A stretch of DNA of 64,000 nucleotides, taken from positions 868,001 to 932,000 of the forward strand of contig CALYLX010000082.1 of NCBI GenBank assembly GCA_944990035.1. The letters run 5' to 3'. The stretch's first letter is position 1; every line of letters begins with the position of its first letter. Of the stretch, positions 24,976 through 37,800 are shown piece by piece. The notes beneath the pieces are model-generated. The model ran no database searches. It had not been told where the DNA came from and saw nothing but the letters and a program-made list of their open reading frames with translations. The position numbers and the translations under genes were made by a program. This stretch comes from Clitopilus passeckerianus. Its lineage: Eukaryota > Basidiomycota > Agaricomycetes > Agaricales > Entolomataceae.

Positions 24976-27377
24976 TCAACCTGCTTTGCACGCCTTCTTG
25001 TGGTCCTTCCAGTGCGCTTTCTGGCATTTCGCATCACAGTATCTGCTCAGACATATGTCTTTGAGTAAGCTCATGAAAGAGGAAACTAAGGATCCTACCT
25101 TGCTTTGGTGCATCCGCTGCCTTCATAATCAAGGTGCATTCAATTCCCACTCAAAAACATGATGATGCTGAACTCACATTTTCGAAGTACTGCTGAAGGA
25201 TTCCCACAATTAGAGCATCTATACAGCTCAACTGAGTCGTCACTCAAGTGATGGGGCATAACATGGATGTCCGGGTCGGGGTATACGCCGTGAAGATGGG
25301 TATCTTCAAGCCAGGTCGCGAGGTCATCTTCCAACTCCTTCTTGCTTACCACTGGGTTTTCTCGTACGTCTGTTTTTGCTATAACATGTTCAAATGTCTT
25401 ACAAGCAACCTGATAGTGCTTGACCACGGTCTGGTATGCCAGACGCATATCAGTTTTCGATGGCTCCAGTAGCACGGCCTTGAAGAAATCATCCGCCATT
25501 TTCTGCGCTTCGAGGCCAGGCTGTTCGATCAAACTCAGTTTCATGGCAATGGGCACCCGAACCTCGGAGGAGATACACCTTCAAGTCGCTCAAATCCAGG
25601 CTCAACTCCGGCCCTTTCACCACGATCGTCAGCAGGGTATACCAATACGAGACGGCATTCCGGTGGCGATTATCAGGTGCAGCCGTGTCAAGAAAAGCCT
25701 TCGCATCCTCTAGCGCGCTGGTCAGAAGCGCCACACCCTCTCCCCACCTCCCCATTCCCAACGGAGCGCAGTCCTGCAGGATCTACATACCCAAATGACC
25801 AGCGGTATCGACCGCTCGCTGCAACAATTGCGTCTTCACGAACGGCGTCATATATCGGATCTTTAGGCCTTTCTTCGCTCCTCTCAATGCTTCTTCCCTG
25901 TCGCCGGAGAGAGAGATTGCGTAATAGAAATAGGGGATATCTGGGAACTGTTCTACCGCTTCGTGGGCCAGCTTGACTGCGTCTGTGATTTGCTTGTTCA
26001 TGATCGCCCATTTGATGAGGAGCACGTAGGTCTTGTCTTCGTTCTTCGGATCCTTCCTGGCACGAAGCGCTTGCGCACAGTGCGGCAATGCTTCTGACTA
26101 GTGTTGGAACGGCAGCTCAGTTTCTCTTCGCATGCGCCCACCCCTACGTGGATCTCCATCGATCACGGCGCCCTCAAAGATGGAGAACTCGCTCCTTGGT
26201 ATGAAACCGGCTAGCTTCAGCCCAAAAGCGCAGAGATCTTTATCCTCCAAGACCTGGCACATGGCTGTCTGAAAGTCCGACATCGTTTGAGTGGTTATGA
26301 ACGTGTTGCTGCATTGCGGCCAAAACTCGTCCAGAGCCTTCTGGAGGTGGGTTGGGAACCCTGTTCGTGCACGGTTTATCATTCGATTGGGGTCAAGGAT
26401 GCGTACGTCTCCCTCAGCTTCAGAGTGATAAAGTCTGATGATTCCTCTGAGGCAGGTACAACGAACAATCCAATCGCTGCTTCGAAGTCCAGCGATGAGG
26501 AGATGCTGGGTGGGGGGATGGGCTTTGCAAATCGCAGGGGCATGGATGGTGGATAGTGCCAGGAGTGAGATGCCGTGATAAATAAGGCTAGAAGAAGTCC
26601 ATTCCTTTCTCATAGTCTCGGTGGTCACTTTGTACATGGCTGGCAGGTCGAGTTTTGTGACTATGCATTGGCGCGCCGAAGTCTCTGTCAAAAACTGCAG
26701 CGAGAGAGTGGGAGAGGATAGAAATAACGAGTTCTGCCAGAAGCTCGTCATCTTGGAAGGCTTCGATCAACCCGAGGAGCCTGGTCGCATGGACAGCGAT
26801 TTCAAGGCGGACGCCTACGCCGCCATGGTGAGTGACGGCTGCGAGCGCCCGGAGGGCGACATGGCGAGTTGCTGCATTATCCAAGTGAGGGAGGAGCTTC
26901 TCGAGTAGCCCTAGCACGTACTCAGCCGCTTGGAGAGCTCAGGCACAATCAAGAAGTGATACCTTTTCCCCAAAGCTGGTTTCGCAACAGCCAGTCCGTG
27001 CACATCTTTGCATAAATCCCAATAATGCCACCGACGAGCTTCTCGTTCTGAGCATACTCTGTGCAAACGTCATCAAGCCTTTTGTAGATCGTCTCGAAGT
27101 CAGTGTGAACCCGTTTCAAACAAGCTCTTGTGGTCAAATCTGCGAAGAGACAGTCAGATGGGTGCATATAACCAGCTCATGGGCCAACCGGCAGACCTGG
27201 CAACCCGAATTCCTTGCAAAGGACATTGATGATGTTGCTCCAGCCTTCGGTGGAATTGACTTGGGCGGAAAATGCATTCAGCTTCAATGATAAATCAGGT
27301 GCAGAGGCCGCTGTTTTTGAAGTCGGTGCGGCGATCGCCCGACGTTTGGGCGACTTTTTGTGGCTAGGTCCTGGCAT
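24976..27377 (-). pseudogene. MYND-finger paralogue 1, disrupted (frameshift plus two nonsense codons)
   Basis: It starts MPGPSHKKS (27377), like its three paralogues in this window, and keeps their introns. The C-terminal zinc finger CSNCGNPSAVLRKC.SGCTKARYCDAKCQKAHWKDHKKAC is intact over two introns and ends at 24976. The body is broken three times relative to the intact copy at 28066. Near 26650-26700 the spacing between SHSL and RKEW is 91 instead of 93 nt, shifting the frame. TAG at 26098-26100 replaces a Trp conserved in the other copies (LPF..*..ALPHCAQALRAR against LPFIRWIDALPPCAKAIRAR). TAG at 25783-25785 replaces Thr in GDLGVTILQ. No intron can remove these stops in frame. Confidence 0.8.
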
Positions 27378-28065
27378 ACGAACAATTTGACAGTTTCACA
27401 AATGCAGCGGGATCTGAGAGTTGGAGAGCAGCAGCAGCCTCTCGTTGAAGGCAAAGGTAGGTGAGTGTCAGTGACTGACGAGTACCCGAAGCAGTGAGGT
27501 TATCACCTGAGCACTGGCCGTACGCGTTTGGGGCATCGTGACTGATGTGCTTTGTTATCGCCCCACTGGAGCCGTCTGAGCTTCGATATTATCTACCGCG
27601 ATCATAGAACCTGTCCATATGCTGAAAGCCTTAAGCTTTGGCTCGAAGCTTGCCAGTGGCAAGTCTGCCTATCATAAGACTGGCAGGCGCTTTCGTTCCT
27701 AATAATGAAATCCCAACGAAAATTCGATAAAAGATGCAGGGACATTTTGGAAAATTTGTCAGAATCGGCGCGTTTCGCTCAAATATCCAGTATCTCAGCG
27801 AACGCTTCCTGAGTTCTTTGAATTTCACCGAAAAAGGGGTCATCGTCGGCACCGCAAGTCTCCGTTTGAGGCACGAACGATCGTCGGGAATTCCCAAACG
27901 GAGTTATAACCTTTCCGGTGGCGCGATCCGACAAATTGACGGTGACCTCCCTTTGTTGCCAACGTTGACCAGCGAGGCCCTAACGTTGACTGATCTCGCC
28001 GATATATACTGGCAATACCGTCTATAGCCATCTGCTGCTGCTAGTTCAATCAACCTGGTAACATC
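27378..28065. promoter_or_regulatory. Shared divergent region between MYND paralogues 1 and 2
   Basis: About 690 bp between the two divergent ATGs. Minus-strand and plus-strand frames of up to 106 codons here run into the neighbouring starts and have no motifs. A GATATATACTGG stretch about 65 bp before the second gene may serve as its TATA element. Confidence 0.35.
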
Positions 28066-30478
28066 ATGCCCGGACCTGGTCAGAAAAAGAAGGCAAAAGC
28101 GAAACCCACCCCCGCGGCCTCGAGCTTGCCCAACACCCAAGGTTCCCCAGGGGCACCCGAACCCTATGTAGGAGAAATAGACCATGCAGATGGTTGGATA
28201 ACCATCGCAGATATCCTCTCTCATGTATTTGAACTGCCTGGTATGTTGTCTTGCCGGCGCGAATGTTACCCCTGTCCCCTCGTGGTTAATTCACGCACCT
28301 TCAGATATAAATACGAGAAGCGGCCTAAAAAAGGTTCACGCAAATTTTGATGCTATATACAGGAAGTTAGAGAAAGCAAGCCAACAGTATTCCAGTAATA
28401 TGAAGATCGTAGGGGTCATTGTGGGTATCTACGCAAAAATGTGCTCAGACGCGATCCTTCGCAATAAACTATGGGAGAAAGGTATTTGAAAAATTTCTGT
28501 CATTTTCCGCCATCTTACGGAATCAACAGGACTACTGAAAAAGCTTCTACCACTATTGGATGACGACTTCACGAGGCATATGGCCCTTCGTGCTCTTGGA
28601 ACCATTACTCATCATGGTGGAGCTGCTATTCGCGTTGAAATAGCCACACACTCCCCAAGGCTCGCAAAGCTTCTGGAAGATTACTCCGATGATCCCACTA
28701 TTGCGGAACTGGTTATTTCTGTTTTTTCGCACTCGCTTGGTGCAGTCCTCGACACGGAAACCAAACCTGACAAGAAGACACTCGCTAAAATCGACGTGCG
28801 AAATATCTTGAAGCTGGCCACAGAAATGTCAAGGAAAGAATGGGCATCGACGTGGCTCATACATCACGCCGTATTTCTCCTCGCGATGTCCACCCTCCAT
28901 GCGTCGGAGGAGTGCGCAGCCTACCCTCCAATGCAGCACCTGCTTGTTGCAGGACTAAGAAGCAACGAATGGGTCACACGCTGCATCTGTCTAGGAGGTC
29001 TAATACGGCTTCACAGAAAGGGTGCCGAAGACGAAGTTCGCCAGCTCGACCCCAATAAACTCATTGCATCCGTTCAGCGAGGATTCAAAGACCACCTCTC
29101 GGATGTAATGATGGACTATGGTGCTGCCCGATGCGACACATACCTTACACTTTCAATAGCAAACGAATACCAGAGGGCCATGATGAGTGCCGCCCAGGAT
29201 CATAACCTATATTCGCTAGGGCTCAAACTGGCAAGCTTCATTCCTAGAACGGAGTTTTCTATCGCAGACGGGATGTTCCTTGGAGAGGACCCTCGTACAG
29301 GGAAACGAGAAGCCATGGACGTTGGCTTGCCTTTCATTCGTTGGATCGACGCTCTCCCTCCCTGTGCAAAAGCAATCCGTGCAAGGGGTAACCCGAAAGA
29401 AGAAGATCTAGCAGACATGCTTGATATCAAATATCTCGTCATGAAGCAACGTACTTCAGAAGGGATATCTCTGGCCCGAAAGGGCCTCGTACGCAATCCA
29501 GAACAGGCCTATTTCTACTACGCCGTCACCCTTTCAGCGAACCGTGTTGAAGGCCTCAAAGCGGCGAAGAAAGGTCTGAAGTGCAAACAGATCACCCCGT
29601 TTCTCAGATTCCAAATGCTTCAACGTGCGGTGGAACATGCTGGGGATCTTGGCGTCACCATACTGCAGGAGTCTCCTCGGTCAGGGAAGGAGAAGTGGGA
29701 GGAAGGCATAGCATTCCTTATGAGCGCCTTGGACGATGCAAAGACTTTCGTGGCCGAATCACCTCCGGACAACCGACATAGGAATGCCGTTCTCTACTTC
29801 TGTATACTCTTGACGATCACTATCAGGGGCCCAGAGATGAGTGAAGATCTTAAAGAATTGCAGGTGAGATACCCTTGGTATCATTTCAAACGTCATCTAA
29901 CTGCTGTATCCGTTGTCTGAAAATTCTCGGGATCTAGCCTTATATCAAGGCGCAACAGCTTGCCGACGAGTTCATGCAAGCAATCCAGATTAAGCCTCCA
30001 AACACGAACATGCGGCTAGCTGAGCAAATGGTCGTTAAACTTTACCCCGCTGCTTGCAAGGAATTCGGCAAGGTCATCGAGAAGATACAGGTCGACGAAG
30101 AACTGCCCATTATCAGTCCCGGAAAGGCTGAGGATGATCTAGCAGCATGGCTCGAGGACACGCATATCCATGACCACGACAATGACGGGCAATTGCATGG
30201 TATGCATCCGAAAGTAAATCTTAACGATGTCGCCTTGTATAGGTGTTCCCATTGCGGAAACCCTTCAGCAGTACTGAGGAAATGTAAGTTACCATTTACC
30301 AAACATTTCACTGAATTAGTTTTGATGGATATTGCAGGCAGTGGATGCTCGAAGGCTAGGTAAGATTCAAGTTGCAATCATACATTGTCCTGATTCTGAC
30401 TTGTCATACAGGTATTGCGATGCCAGCTGTCAGAAGGGTCATTGGAAAGATCATAAAAGAACATGTGCGGGCGCTTGA
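28066..30478 (+). CDS. MYND-type zinc-finger protein, paralogue 2 (intact)
   Basis: Spliced exons give MPGPGQKKKAKAK...ADILSHVFELPG|DINTRSGLKKVHANFDAIYRKL...LWEKG|LLKKLLPLLDDDF, then a 450-codon central exon of helical, armadillo/TPR-like sequence (ALRALGTITHHGG, ISLARKGLVRNPEQAYFYYAVTL). The end carries a MYND finger: LYRCSHCGNPSAVLRKC|SGCSKAR|YCDASCQKGHWKDHKRTC. Introns fall inside the finger in all four copies, between the second Cys pair and after AR. Total about 740 aa. MYND fingers usually bind PxLxP-type peptides in partner proteins; the role here is unknown. It serves as the intact reference for the broken neighbour. Confidence 0.85.
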
Positions 30479-30739
30479 ATCTACCTCTGGCTACAACCTA
30501 CATATCCAGGTATCACGTTCACCCTTGGGAGTCTGCGGTTTATTTTTTCAGATCCCCAAGAAAGGCATCGACGCTTGACCAGCGATGCGTTTTTACGTAT
30601 GCATCAATTCGCCTGAAAATTGAATTGTGATGTACACGCTCGACCCTCGTGGGTAACAGGAGGTGAAACCAACCAAACATTGCGACATGCCGCTTTTATT
30701 TTGCCTTCTTGAACCTCGACCACCTAGTTTCTCCCCAAC

Positions 30740-32245
30740 ATGCAGCGAATGACAGTGGCAAGTAGGGTAGAGCAAGATCTCATCTCATCTTTCAAGCAAG
30801 GCGGTGCGCCAAAGGGGGCCGTTGAGGCTTTCCGCAAAATTGCTTGCACTCAAAAACGATTGAAAACACTCTCACTTATGGCGCAAGCTGTCCAGCAGGC
30901 GGCTCTTAGAGAAATAACACGCCTTGAGGGCCTCACTCAAAATTATTGTATGGTTCGGGCACCTATTCATCGGCTGCCGGCGGAAGCTCTGCTAGAGATT
31001 TTCCAATGGTATACTGAGGATGAGCCTGTCCATATTCCCTGGGATTTCTGCCAATCGCCTATGACTGTATCACACGTGTGCTCGAGATGGCGAAACCTGG
31101 CTATTAAACAACCTAAGCTTTGGACGAAGATGCTAATAGAACTCGACGACGACAATTGCCGCTTTCCCGACATGTTCACCACTATCATTGACCGGGCGTG
31201 TGGGAGGCCATTTTCTATCATTTGCCGTGGCACTCGCCTCCCTGACTGGATCTATGATTTCCGCGATGAACTTGTCCTCCACACATACCGGATAAAAGTT
31301 TCGACCTCATCTGGAGATGTACCACCCGGCGGACCCCAATCGAGATAAGTGGGCTGTATGATCCAACCTGGACCTACAGCAGACGTACGTATTCTCTGTC
31401 TATTTTTCACCCTTATCTCTTTGTAACAAATTTTCACAGTTTCCGCACCGATCATGTACCCCTCTCTGGCCCAAATGACCCGCTTCTCCTTGACAGGCGT
31501 CGAGATCGGGGTTCCCTCCTTGCAGGCATTGCTGTGCAGCTTTTCTTCACTTAGAGAGTTGGTAATCAGCCCAAGACCACCGACCTTCGATGGATATTAT
31601 CCGTCAGCCTTGGTACAACTCAACCCTTCCATTCGTTTCAACCTGCCTCATCTTACTGAGCTCACTCTACGCGCCAACCCCCTGGTCTACAAGCTCTTCG
31701 ACCTTCTCGCCAGCATCGAAGCTCCAAGACTCAAGTTTTTAGCTCTAACTTGCTTCGACTCCACGACCTCAAAGCGTCACGGCTGGGAAGATGGCCTACA
31801 TCTCCTGATTCCCAAGTTCAGTCTCTTGTCCAGCTTACGTATCGACCTCAGTATACCACCTGAAGCTTTCAAAGACATCGTGGAGACATGCCCCCAGCTG
31901 AAGGAATTAATTGCGCCGTGGTCTATTGCCCTTTGGCCATTTATAGCTTGTCGTGCCGACGGCGCAATGCATCTTCCCCGCCTCAATCGCTTAGTATTCA
32001 ATGCATGGTTTAGATTAGGCGGCTATCTGGATATCCTGGAACGACGGGGTGCACAAACGGCGAGGAACAGGGAGCGTCTTCAAGACGTAATCATTGTTTG
32101 GGACAAGGGCACGGAGGCTGAATTCCTACTGGTGAAGGAGATGTTGACGCGAGTGGAACGTCTTTGTGAAGGGGGTATGAGGGTCCAGCTGAAGAAATGG
32201 GAGGAGGTTGACCTTGAAGAAGACTTGAGGTTGGTTTGCGGATAG
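30740..32245 (+). CDS. F-box protein with LRR-like C-terminus, apparent 1-nt frameshift
   Basis: The N-terminal half has the basidiomycete F-box pattern: APIHRLPAEALLEIFQWY, then SPMTVSHVCSRWRNLAIKQPKLW. After an intron ending at about 31440 the C-terminal part (MYPSLAQMTRFSLTGVEIGVPSLQALL..., FNLPHLTELTLRANP) looks like leucine-rich repeats. Frame is lost at the AAAA run 31294-31297. Adding one A would read RIKSFDLIWRCTTRRTPIEISGLYDPTWTYSR and lead correctly into the donor at GTACGT near 31387; as written, the frame stops at 31348. F-box proteins recruit substrates to SCF ubiquitin ligases; substrate unknown. Confidence 0.7.
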
Positions 32246-32317
32246 GCGAGGATATAATAGATAGCGAGTTATACATGTATTTGCAAAATTAGGTAGAAAA
32301 TTATTATGCCCAAAATT

Positions 32318-33166
32318 CTAGCCTCTTCGGCGCTTTGTACCTGCACTAGCATCAGCAGCACCCGCCTTCCTTTCTTCAACCCTTCCAAGAAACTCCATCT
32401 TCTCAATATAACCACCTCCCTTTCGATTAGCCTCGAGCTCATCCTTGACAACGGTGTCTGTACTTTTCAAATGAGAGTTCCAGTCCATAGCCGACTTATC
32501 AAGCGTCGTGAGCTTCTTGGCTTTTTGCGCGGACGAGGACGGCAATGGAGCAAGTGCAATCTTTGATTTTCGAGGGCCAGGTCGGGAAGTCTGAGGTTTC
32601 GGAGGAGGATTTGGGAGTGATGTTGGTGGTGTTGATTGGGCTGAGCTCGAGGCTGCAGATTCAGATTCCCAACGTGGCCATTTCTTCGCGTCCTCCGAAT
32701 CTTCTGGAACTTCGACAACCTCACTGTGCCGGATATTGAATATCGGTCAGGAGATAGGGCAAAGAGCGCTTACACGACATCGTCCCCAGCAAACTTGTAT
32801 CGCTTCTCGATTTTGACCATTGGCTTCGGTTTCTCTGATTCTTTGGGTTTGTCGGTCAATGAGGCCTGGAACGAGGACCATAGATCATTCCGAGTTCTAA
32901 ATTATCGTTGTCCGTAAGTATAGAAGCTGATTAAAATGCTGAACGCACTTTTGTTTCTCAGCTTCCGTCAGTATAGACTCCTGGGGAGACGTGGCGCGAG
33001 GACGTTTTGCCTCAGGCTCCTCTTCATCGGACGAGTCTAACCCTGGACAAGCTAGGTAAGCTCCCAGTACGATATTGTTCCATACAACCATTTTACCTTT
33101 TTCAGCTGGAGGCACATAGTCATCGTCGTCCTCAGAATCAGAATGAGTTGTCGGTGCAAGAGGCAT
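32318..33166 (-). CDS. SWC5: SWR1-complex subunit Swc5 / BCNT (CFDP1) family
   Basis: Four exons. It starts MPLAPTTHSDSEDDDDYVPP (33166), followed by an acidic region, LDSSDEEEPEAKR. The exon near 32760-32890 encodes LWSSFQASLTDK...VKIEKRYKFAGDDVV, the usual mid-region motif, and a Pro/Ser linker follows. The C-terminal BCNT domain is LTTLDKSAMDWNSHLKS...VKDELEANRKGGGYIEKMEFLGRVEERK, with the family's W and YxEKxxFL residues. Swc5 is needed for the SWR1 remodeller to deposit H2A.Z. Length and domain order agree with the family. Confidence 0.92.
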
Positions 33167-34836
33167 TGGGAATCATTGGAAAGTCCACTCGTGTTGTTGC
33201 CTATTTGCTCCTCTGGCTGGATGCTGGCTGGGCGTCTGCCAGTGAGGTCCATTTCAATAAGCGCTTGTAAATTCGACCATTGGCTTTTTTCTTTGGTGGA
33301 TGATAAATACCTCGTCTACGCACTCTTGTTGCTTTCTAGTGATTCGTATTTTGAGACGCCAGTATCCACAGTGCATTCCCTTGCTTGCAAGGGTTCTCTG
33401 TCCCCCATAATTGAAGCGCGTTTCATCGTGCGTGACGTGACAAAAGCCCCGTGATCGCACGGTAACGCTCCCACAGCCACAACAACTGAGCCGGAAGCGC
33501 CGGCAGCGTCAATCCCAGGTCAATTCTGGTCAACTCGGAGCACTCGTCTTCAACGTTTCAATGGACGCCCCAAATTCATTTAAACCGGCTCATATAAATG
33601 TCTGCTTATGGTCAGGCTTGTCTTAAGTCAAGGATACTAGGCTAAAATGGAGCAACGGACATTAAGGGCACAACGCGAAGTCGTGAGCACACTTGTCAGG
33701 GCCCTCAATCGCGTTTCTCGAACGATTTCTGCTCGCAGTTCACCTCTCCATCCAAACATCATACTTGTCGACAGAGCACGACATAAATACCTTGCCGGAG
33801 CGCGCAGCATCTACTCCAATAGGCGAACATGAGCTATCTCTCAAGGCTCTGGTCAGCCAAAGCGATACCATGACACCCACGATTGACAGGACAGGACAGA
33901 GGAGGTATGGCTGCAGACCAAATCTTATCCGGAATGACTTAGAGATGTTGTACAGGGCAGTGAGCAGGGAGTACCAGCAGGGAAGCGAACTGAACTCGAA
34001 ACCAATCCGCTCAGAGGATCCATACCTCTTAAGCTTGTTTCTTCAGCTAGTTTGGAAGTTGTAAACAAGGATCAAAGACAATACAGCTGCCGAAATTCAT
34101 GGAAGCTACGACTTTTTTCAGTCTGATATCGAAGCCTGTACATTAGTTGTATCCTAAGGCTTCTTCTGACTGTACTGGGGCTGTAAGGCGAAGACAGGCC
34201 CGAATTATGTACTCGCTATTATGCATCCCCAAATATGCCTACTGGCCCAAGCACGGCGGAAGCATCAGGAATTCTTCAGACGTTAGAACGTGAACCTCGA
34301 ACATGTAGCTAGTTTCTGGGACTCAAGGAAGACGCTCAAATGCATCTCTCTAAGCGTCTCTGAGGCTATCCGAGTCGAAGAGCAAAAGATCCCAATTAAT
34401 CACCCAGCAAGCAAGGGTTCCGCCGACGCAGTCGGCAATTCACGAGTTTATCTATCCCGTGTAAAATATAGCCTTCCGACAAAGGGAAGACTGTAGAACA
34501 AGCAACATTCTGGGCGCTATAAAACCCCTTCTCATCTGTGGTGGGTGGTGACTGGAGAAATAGAGTGGCCTAAAACTGTTTCTTCGGGTGAGCTAGCGTT
34601 GAAGTCGAGCTGTAAGTTAGGCTTCTTGAAGCAGGAAACTCAAGCATTATGATCGGGTACCGGCCCGTCATCCTGTCAGTGCTCGGATTCGCCTTTCGGA
34701 GATCGATCGGCCGTCAATAGAGTTTTTTCGAAGTCAATGACTCTTGCAATCTAACGAGCTTGAGTCATTGTATCACGCTTACATCTTGAATACAAGGCCC
34801 TGTTGTCCAAGCGGGGTCAAGAAACTCGACGACAAA
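33167..34836. promoter_or_regulatory. SWC5/LYS2 intergenic region with TATA and Gcn4-type sites
   Basis: About 1.7 kb. TATAAAAC lies at 34518-34525, about 310 bp before the LYS2 ATG, which would imply a long leader. TGACTC is at 34738-34743 and the full palindromic TGAGTCA at 34761-34767, 70 bp before the ATG. Plus-strand frames at 33647-33832 and 33693-34064 follow a TATAAAT at 33593-33599, but I could not find a splice pattern joining them and I recognise no motif, so they are not called as a gene. Confidence 0.45.
34761..34767. promoter_or_regulatory. TGAGTCA, Gcn4/CpcA-type element upstream of LYS2
   Basis: An exact match to the TGA(C/G)TCA element bound by the general amino-acid control activator in fungi, 70 bp before the LYS2 start, with a TGACTC half-site 23 bp further upstream. 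Its relevance is supported by the gene's role in lysine synthesis; binding is inference. Confidence 0.5.
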
Positions 34837-37800
34837 ATGGTTGCAGACAACGAACAGCGCCTTGCGCGGACAGTTGCCCGCCTCCAATCCCTACCCTCAA
34901 TTTCATTGCCAACAGACTATCCCCGGGTTCAAAACAAGCTTATTGAAGCTGCACATACGGCTCAGTTATCTGAGCAAGCATGCATTGCACTGCTCAAACT
35001 TGTTCTCTACAACGAAAACGATCAGGCGGCCGAGGATGACGACGACGACGATTCCACCCCCTCTCATTCTCCCATAGAAAACACCAGGCCGTCAGCTTTC
35101 CATCTCCTTCTGGCAGCCTTCACAGTTCTGCTACATAGATACACCGGAGATACGGATATTGTCATAGGATCATCGAGTGCCACAGCCCGGGATCCCTTGG
35201 TGCTTCGGTTTGGTGTCGACCCAGCCGACCCATTCTGGGCCATCGTACGAAGGGTTCAACAAGTTGAACGAGAGGCAGAGGACGATTTGATTCCTTACGA
35301 CCTCCTCGTAAAGAAGTTGAACGAAGGGAAGGAACCACAGGACACGGCCCCAATCTTCCGAGTCCGTTTCTTTGACGAGACGGATATAACTCAACCCCTG
35401 CAGGACTCCTTCATTCGATCCACCAACTTGACCACAGATCTCACGATTTTTGTTACAAGACCATCCCCAGGTGTGGTAGACGGAACCAAGACGCCTATCC
35501 CGTCCAGCAGATCTTCACTCGCACCACAGATATCGTTGAGACTGGTGTACAACTCTCTACTGTTCACGGGCTCGCGTATTCGATTCATTATCGACCAACT
35601 ATCGACTCTCTTGCGACGCGTCTCCTCAGACCCTTTGTCCCCGATTGGAAGTGTCCCACTCCTCACACCTTCTCAACGTGCTGTTCTTCCAGACCCGACT
35701 GGAGATCTAGACTGGTGTGGGTGGAGAGGAGCGATCACGGACATATTCTCTCGCAATGCACGCGCTCATCCCAATCGTGTATGCGTCGTTCAAAGCCTGG
35801 TCAACCAGAGTGGAAGGATAGATGAGGAGGAGGAGAGAGTCACCTTCAACTATCGCGCCATCCTCAACGCATCCAATGTCCTTGCCCACCATTTGTTGAA
35901 GGGAGGCGTTCAAAGAGGAGAGGTCGTCATGATCTACGCATACAGGAGTGTCGAGCTTGTCGTTGCAGTTATGGCAGTCCTGAAGGTTGGAGCGATCTTC
36001 TCTGTTATCGGTCAGTCTTCGCTTCTCGTCGCTTGCCATTGTCGTAACCGATCTAATCCTCTTTTTTTTCTCAGACCCCGCTTACCCACCTTCGCGTCAA
36101 CAAGTTTATCTCCGTGTGGCCCAACCTCGTGCCTTGGTTGTTCTCAAGGGTGCAGGACGAATCCTCCCTCCCGTCCGCGAGTTTGTCACAAATGAGCTTC
36201 AAATCCGCGTCGAAGTACCCGCCGTTGAAATCAAGCCGGATGGGACCATTTATGGCGGTTCTCTGCCTGACTCCTCTGAGGATGTTTTGACAGCAGAGAA
36301 GGATCTTGGCGACCAGGATCCTGGAGTGGTTTTGGGACCCGACTCGCCTGCGACATTGAGCTTCACCAGCGGATCGACGGGTATACCGAAGGGCGTTAAG
36401 GGGAGACACTACAGCTTGACCCATTTCTTCCCGTGGATGGGGGAGAGGTTTGGGCTGGGAGATGGTGCTAAGTTCACCATGTTGAGTGGGATTGCACACG
36501 ATCCTGTTCAGCGAGACAGTACGCATCTTTTGAAGTCGAAATTACCACAGAAGACTGACTATATACGTCTCCCACAGTGTTCACTCCACTTTTCTTCGGT
36601 GCTCAGCTGCATGTTCCAACTTCGGAATCTATTTCCACTCCTGGAAAACTGGCGAGATGGATGGCAGCCTCAGAAATCACAGTCACTCATTTGACCCCTG
36701 CTATGGGTCAACTCCTCTCTGCCTCTGCAACCCACGGAGGTCAACTTACACAAGTGCCCTCTTTGCGAAATGCCTTCTTCGTCGGTGACCTGCTCACCAA
36801 GCGCGACTGCCTCCGACTTCAGTCTCTCGCACCCAACGTCCGTATCATCAACATGTACGGGACCACGGAGACACAACGCGCTGTATCCTACTATGCCATC
36901 GCCCCTGCCTCCAAAGCATCTTTGGCACCAGAATCTGGGCTTCTCTCTCCCTCCACCCTACCCTCAAATGACCCGCACTCTCCCGAGAACGAGCTTGATC
37001 TCAAGCTCCTCAAAGAAGTCATCCCAGCTGGCCGTGGGATGAGGGATGTTCAGCTTGTAGTTGTCAATCGACAAGACCGCAAGGTCCGATGCGCAGTCGG
37101 AGAAGTGGGCGAGATATATGTCAGGAGTGGTGGTTTGGCTGAAGGGTATCTGGACCCGAGCGCTACACAGGAGAAGTTCATCAATAACTGGTTTGGTGCG
37201 GAGGGAAAGGAAAAGAATCCTGTGTACAGGGATGCTATTGCGGAAGGAGGGGGAGCGGAGAAGGAGTTCTGGTTGGGTGTCAGGGACAGGATGTATAAGA
37301 GTGGTGATTTGGGCAGGTATATGCCTGATGGAAGCGTTGAGTGCACGGGAAGGGCTGACGACCAGGTTTTTGTCCTTTCACCCATCGTCGTTATCAATGG
37401 CTGAACCTATGCTTCCATCCAGGTCAAAATCCGTGGCTTCCGAATTGAACTCGGCGAGATTGATACCTGGCTTGGTCAACATTGGGGCGTTCGTGAAAAC
37501 GTCACCCTTGTACGCAGAGACAAGGATGAAGAGAAGATTCTCATATCTTACTTTGTGCCCAAGGATGACTTAGATTCCGCTCAGAAAGAATTTGGTGTCA
37601 CAGAGAGCGGCTGGGTCAGCGAGGCTGTTAGGTCTGGTGCAGAGGACGAGGAGGAAAAAGAGGCCGCAAGCAAGGTTAAGGAACGAGAGGCTGCAAGGGG
37701 AATGAAGAGATATAGGAGATTGATCAAGGATATCAGGGAACACCTCAAGAAGAAATTGCCAACGTACAGCATTCCTACAAGTACGTGTTGTTCATTTTTC

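Noticed and set aside
26098..26150. An intron that could remove the first TAG of MYND paralogue 1 (GTAGGG...CACTAG, 50 bp)
   Set aside because: It is not a multiple of three in the needed phase, would shift the frame, and would delete residues (TELPF) that are coding in the paralogues.
33647..34064. Possible small gene after a TATAAAT at 33593
   Set aside because: The best-looking intron (33683-33738) leads to a quick stop, and the two frames cannot be joined convincingly; left as unassigned.
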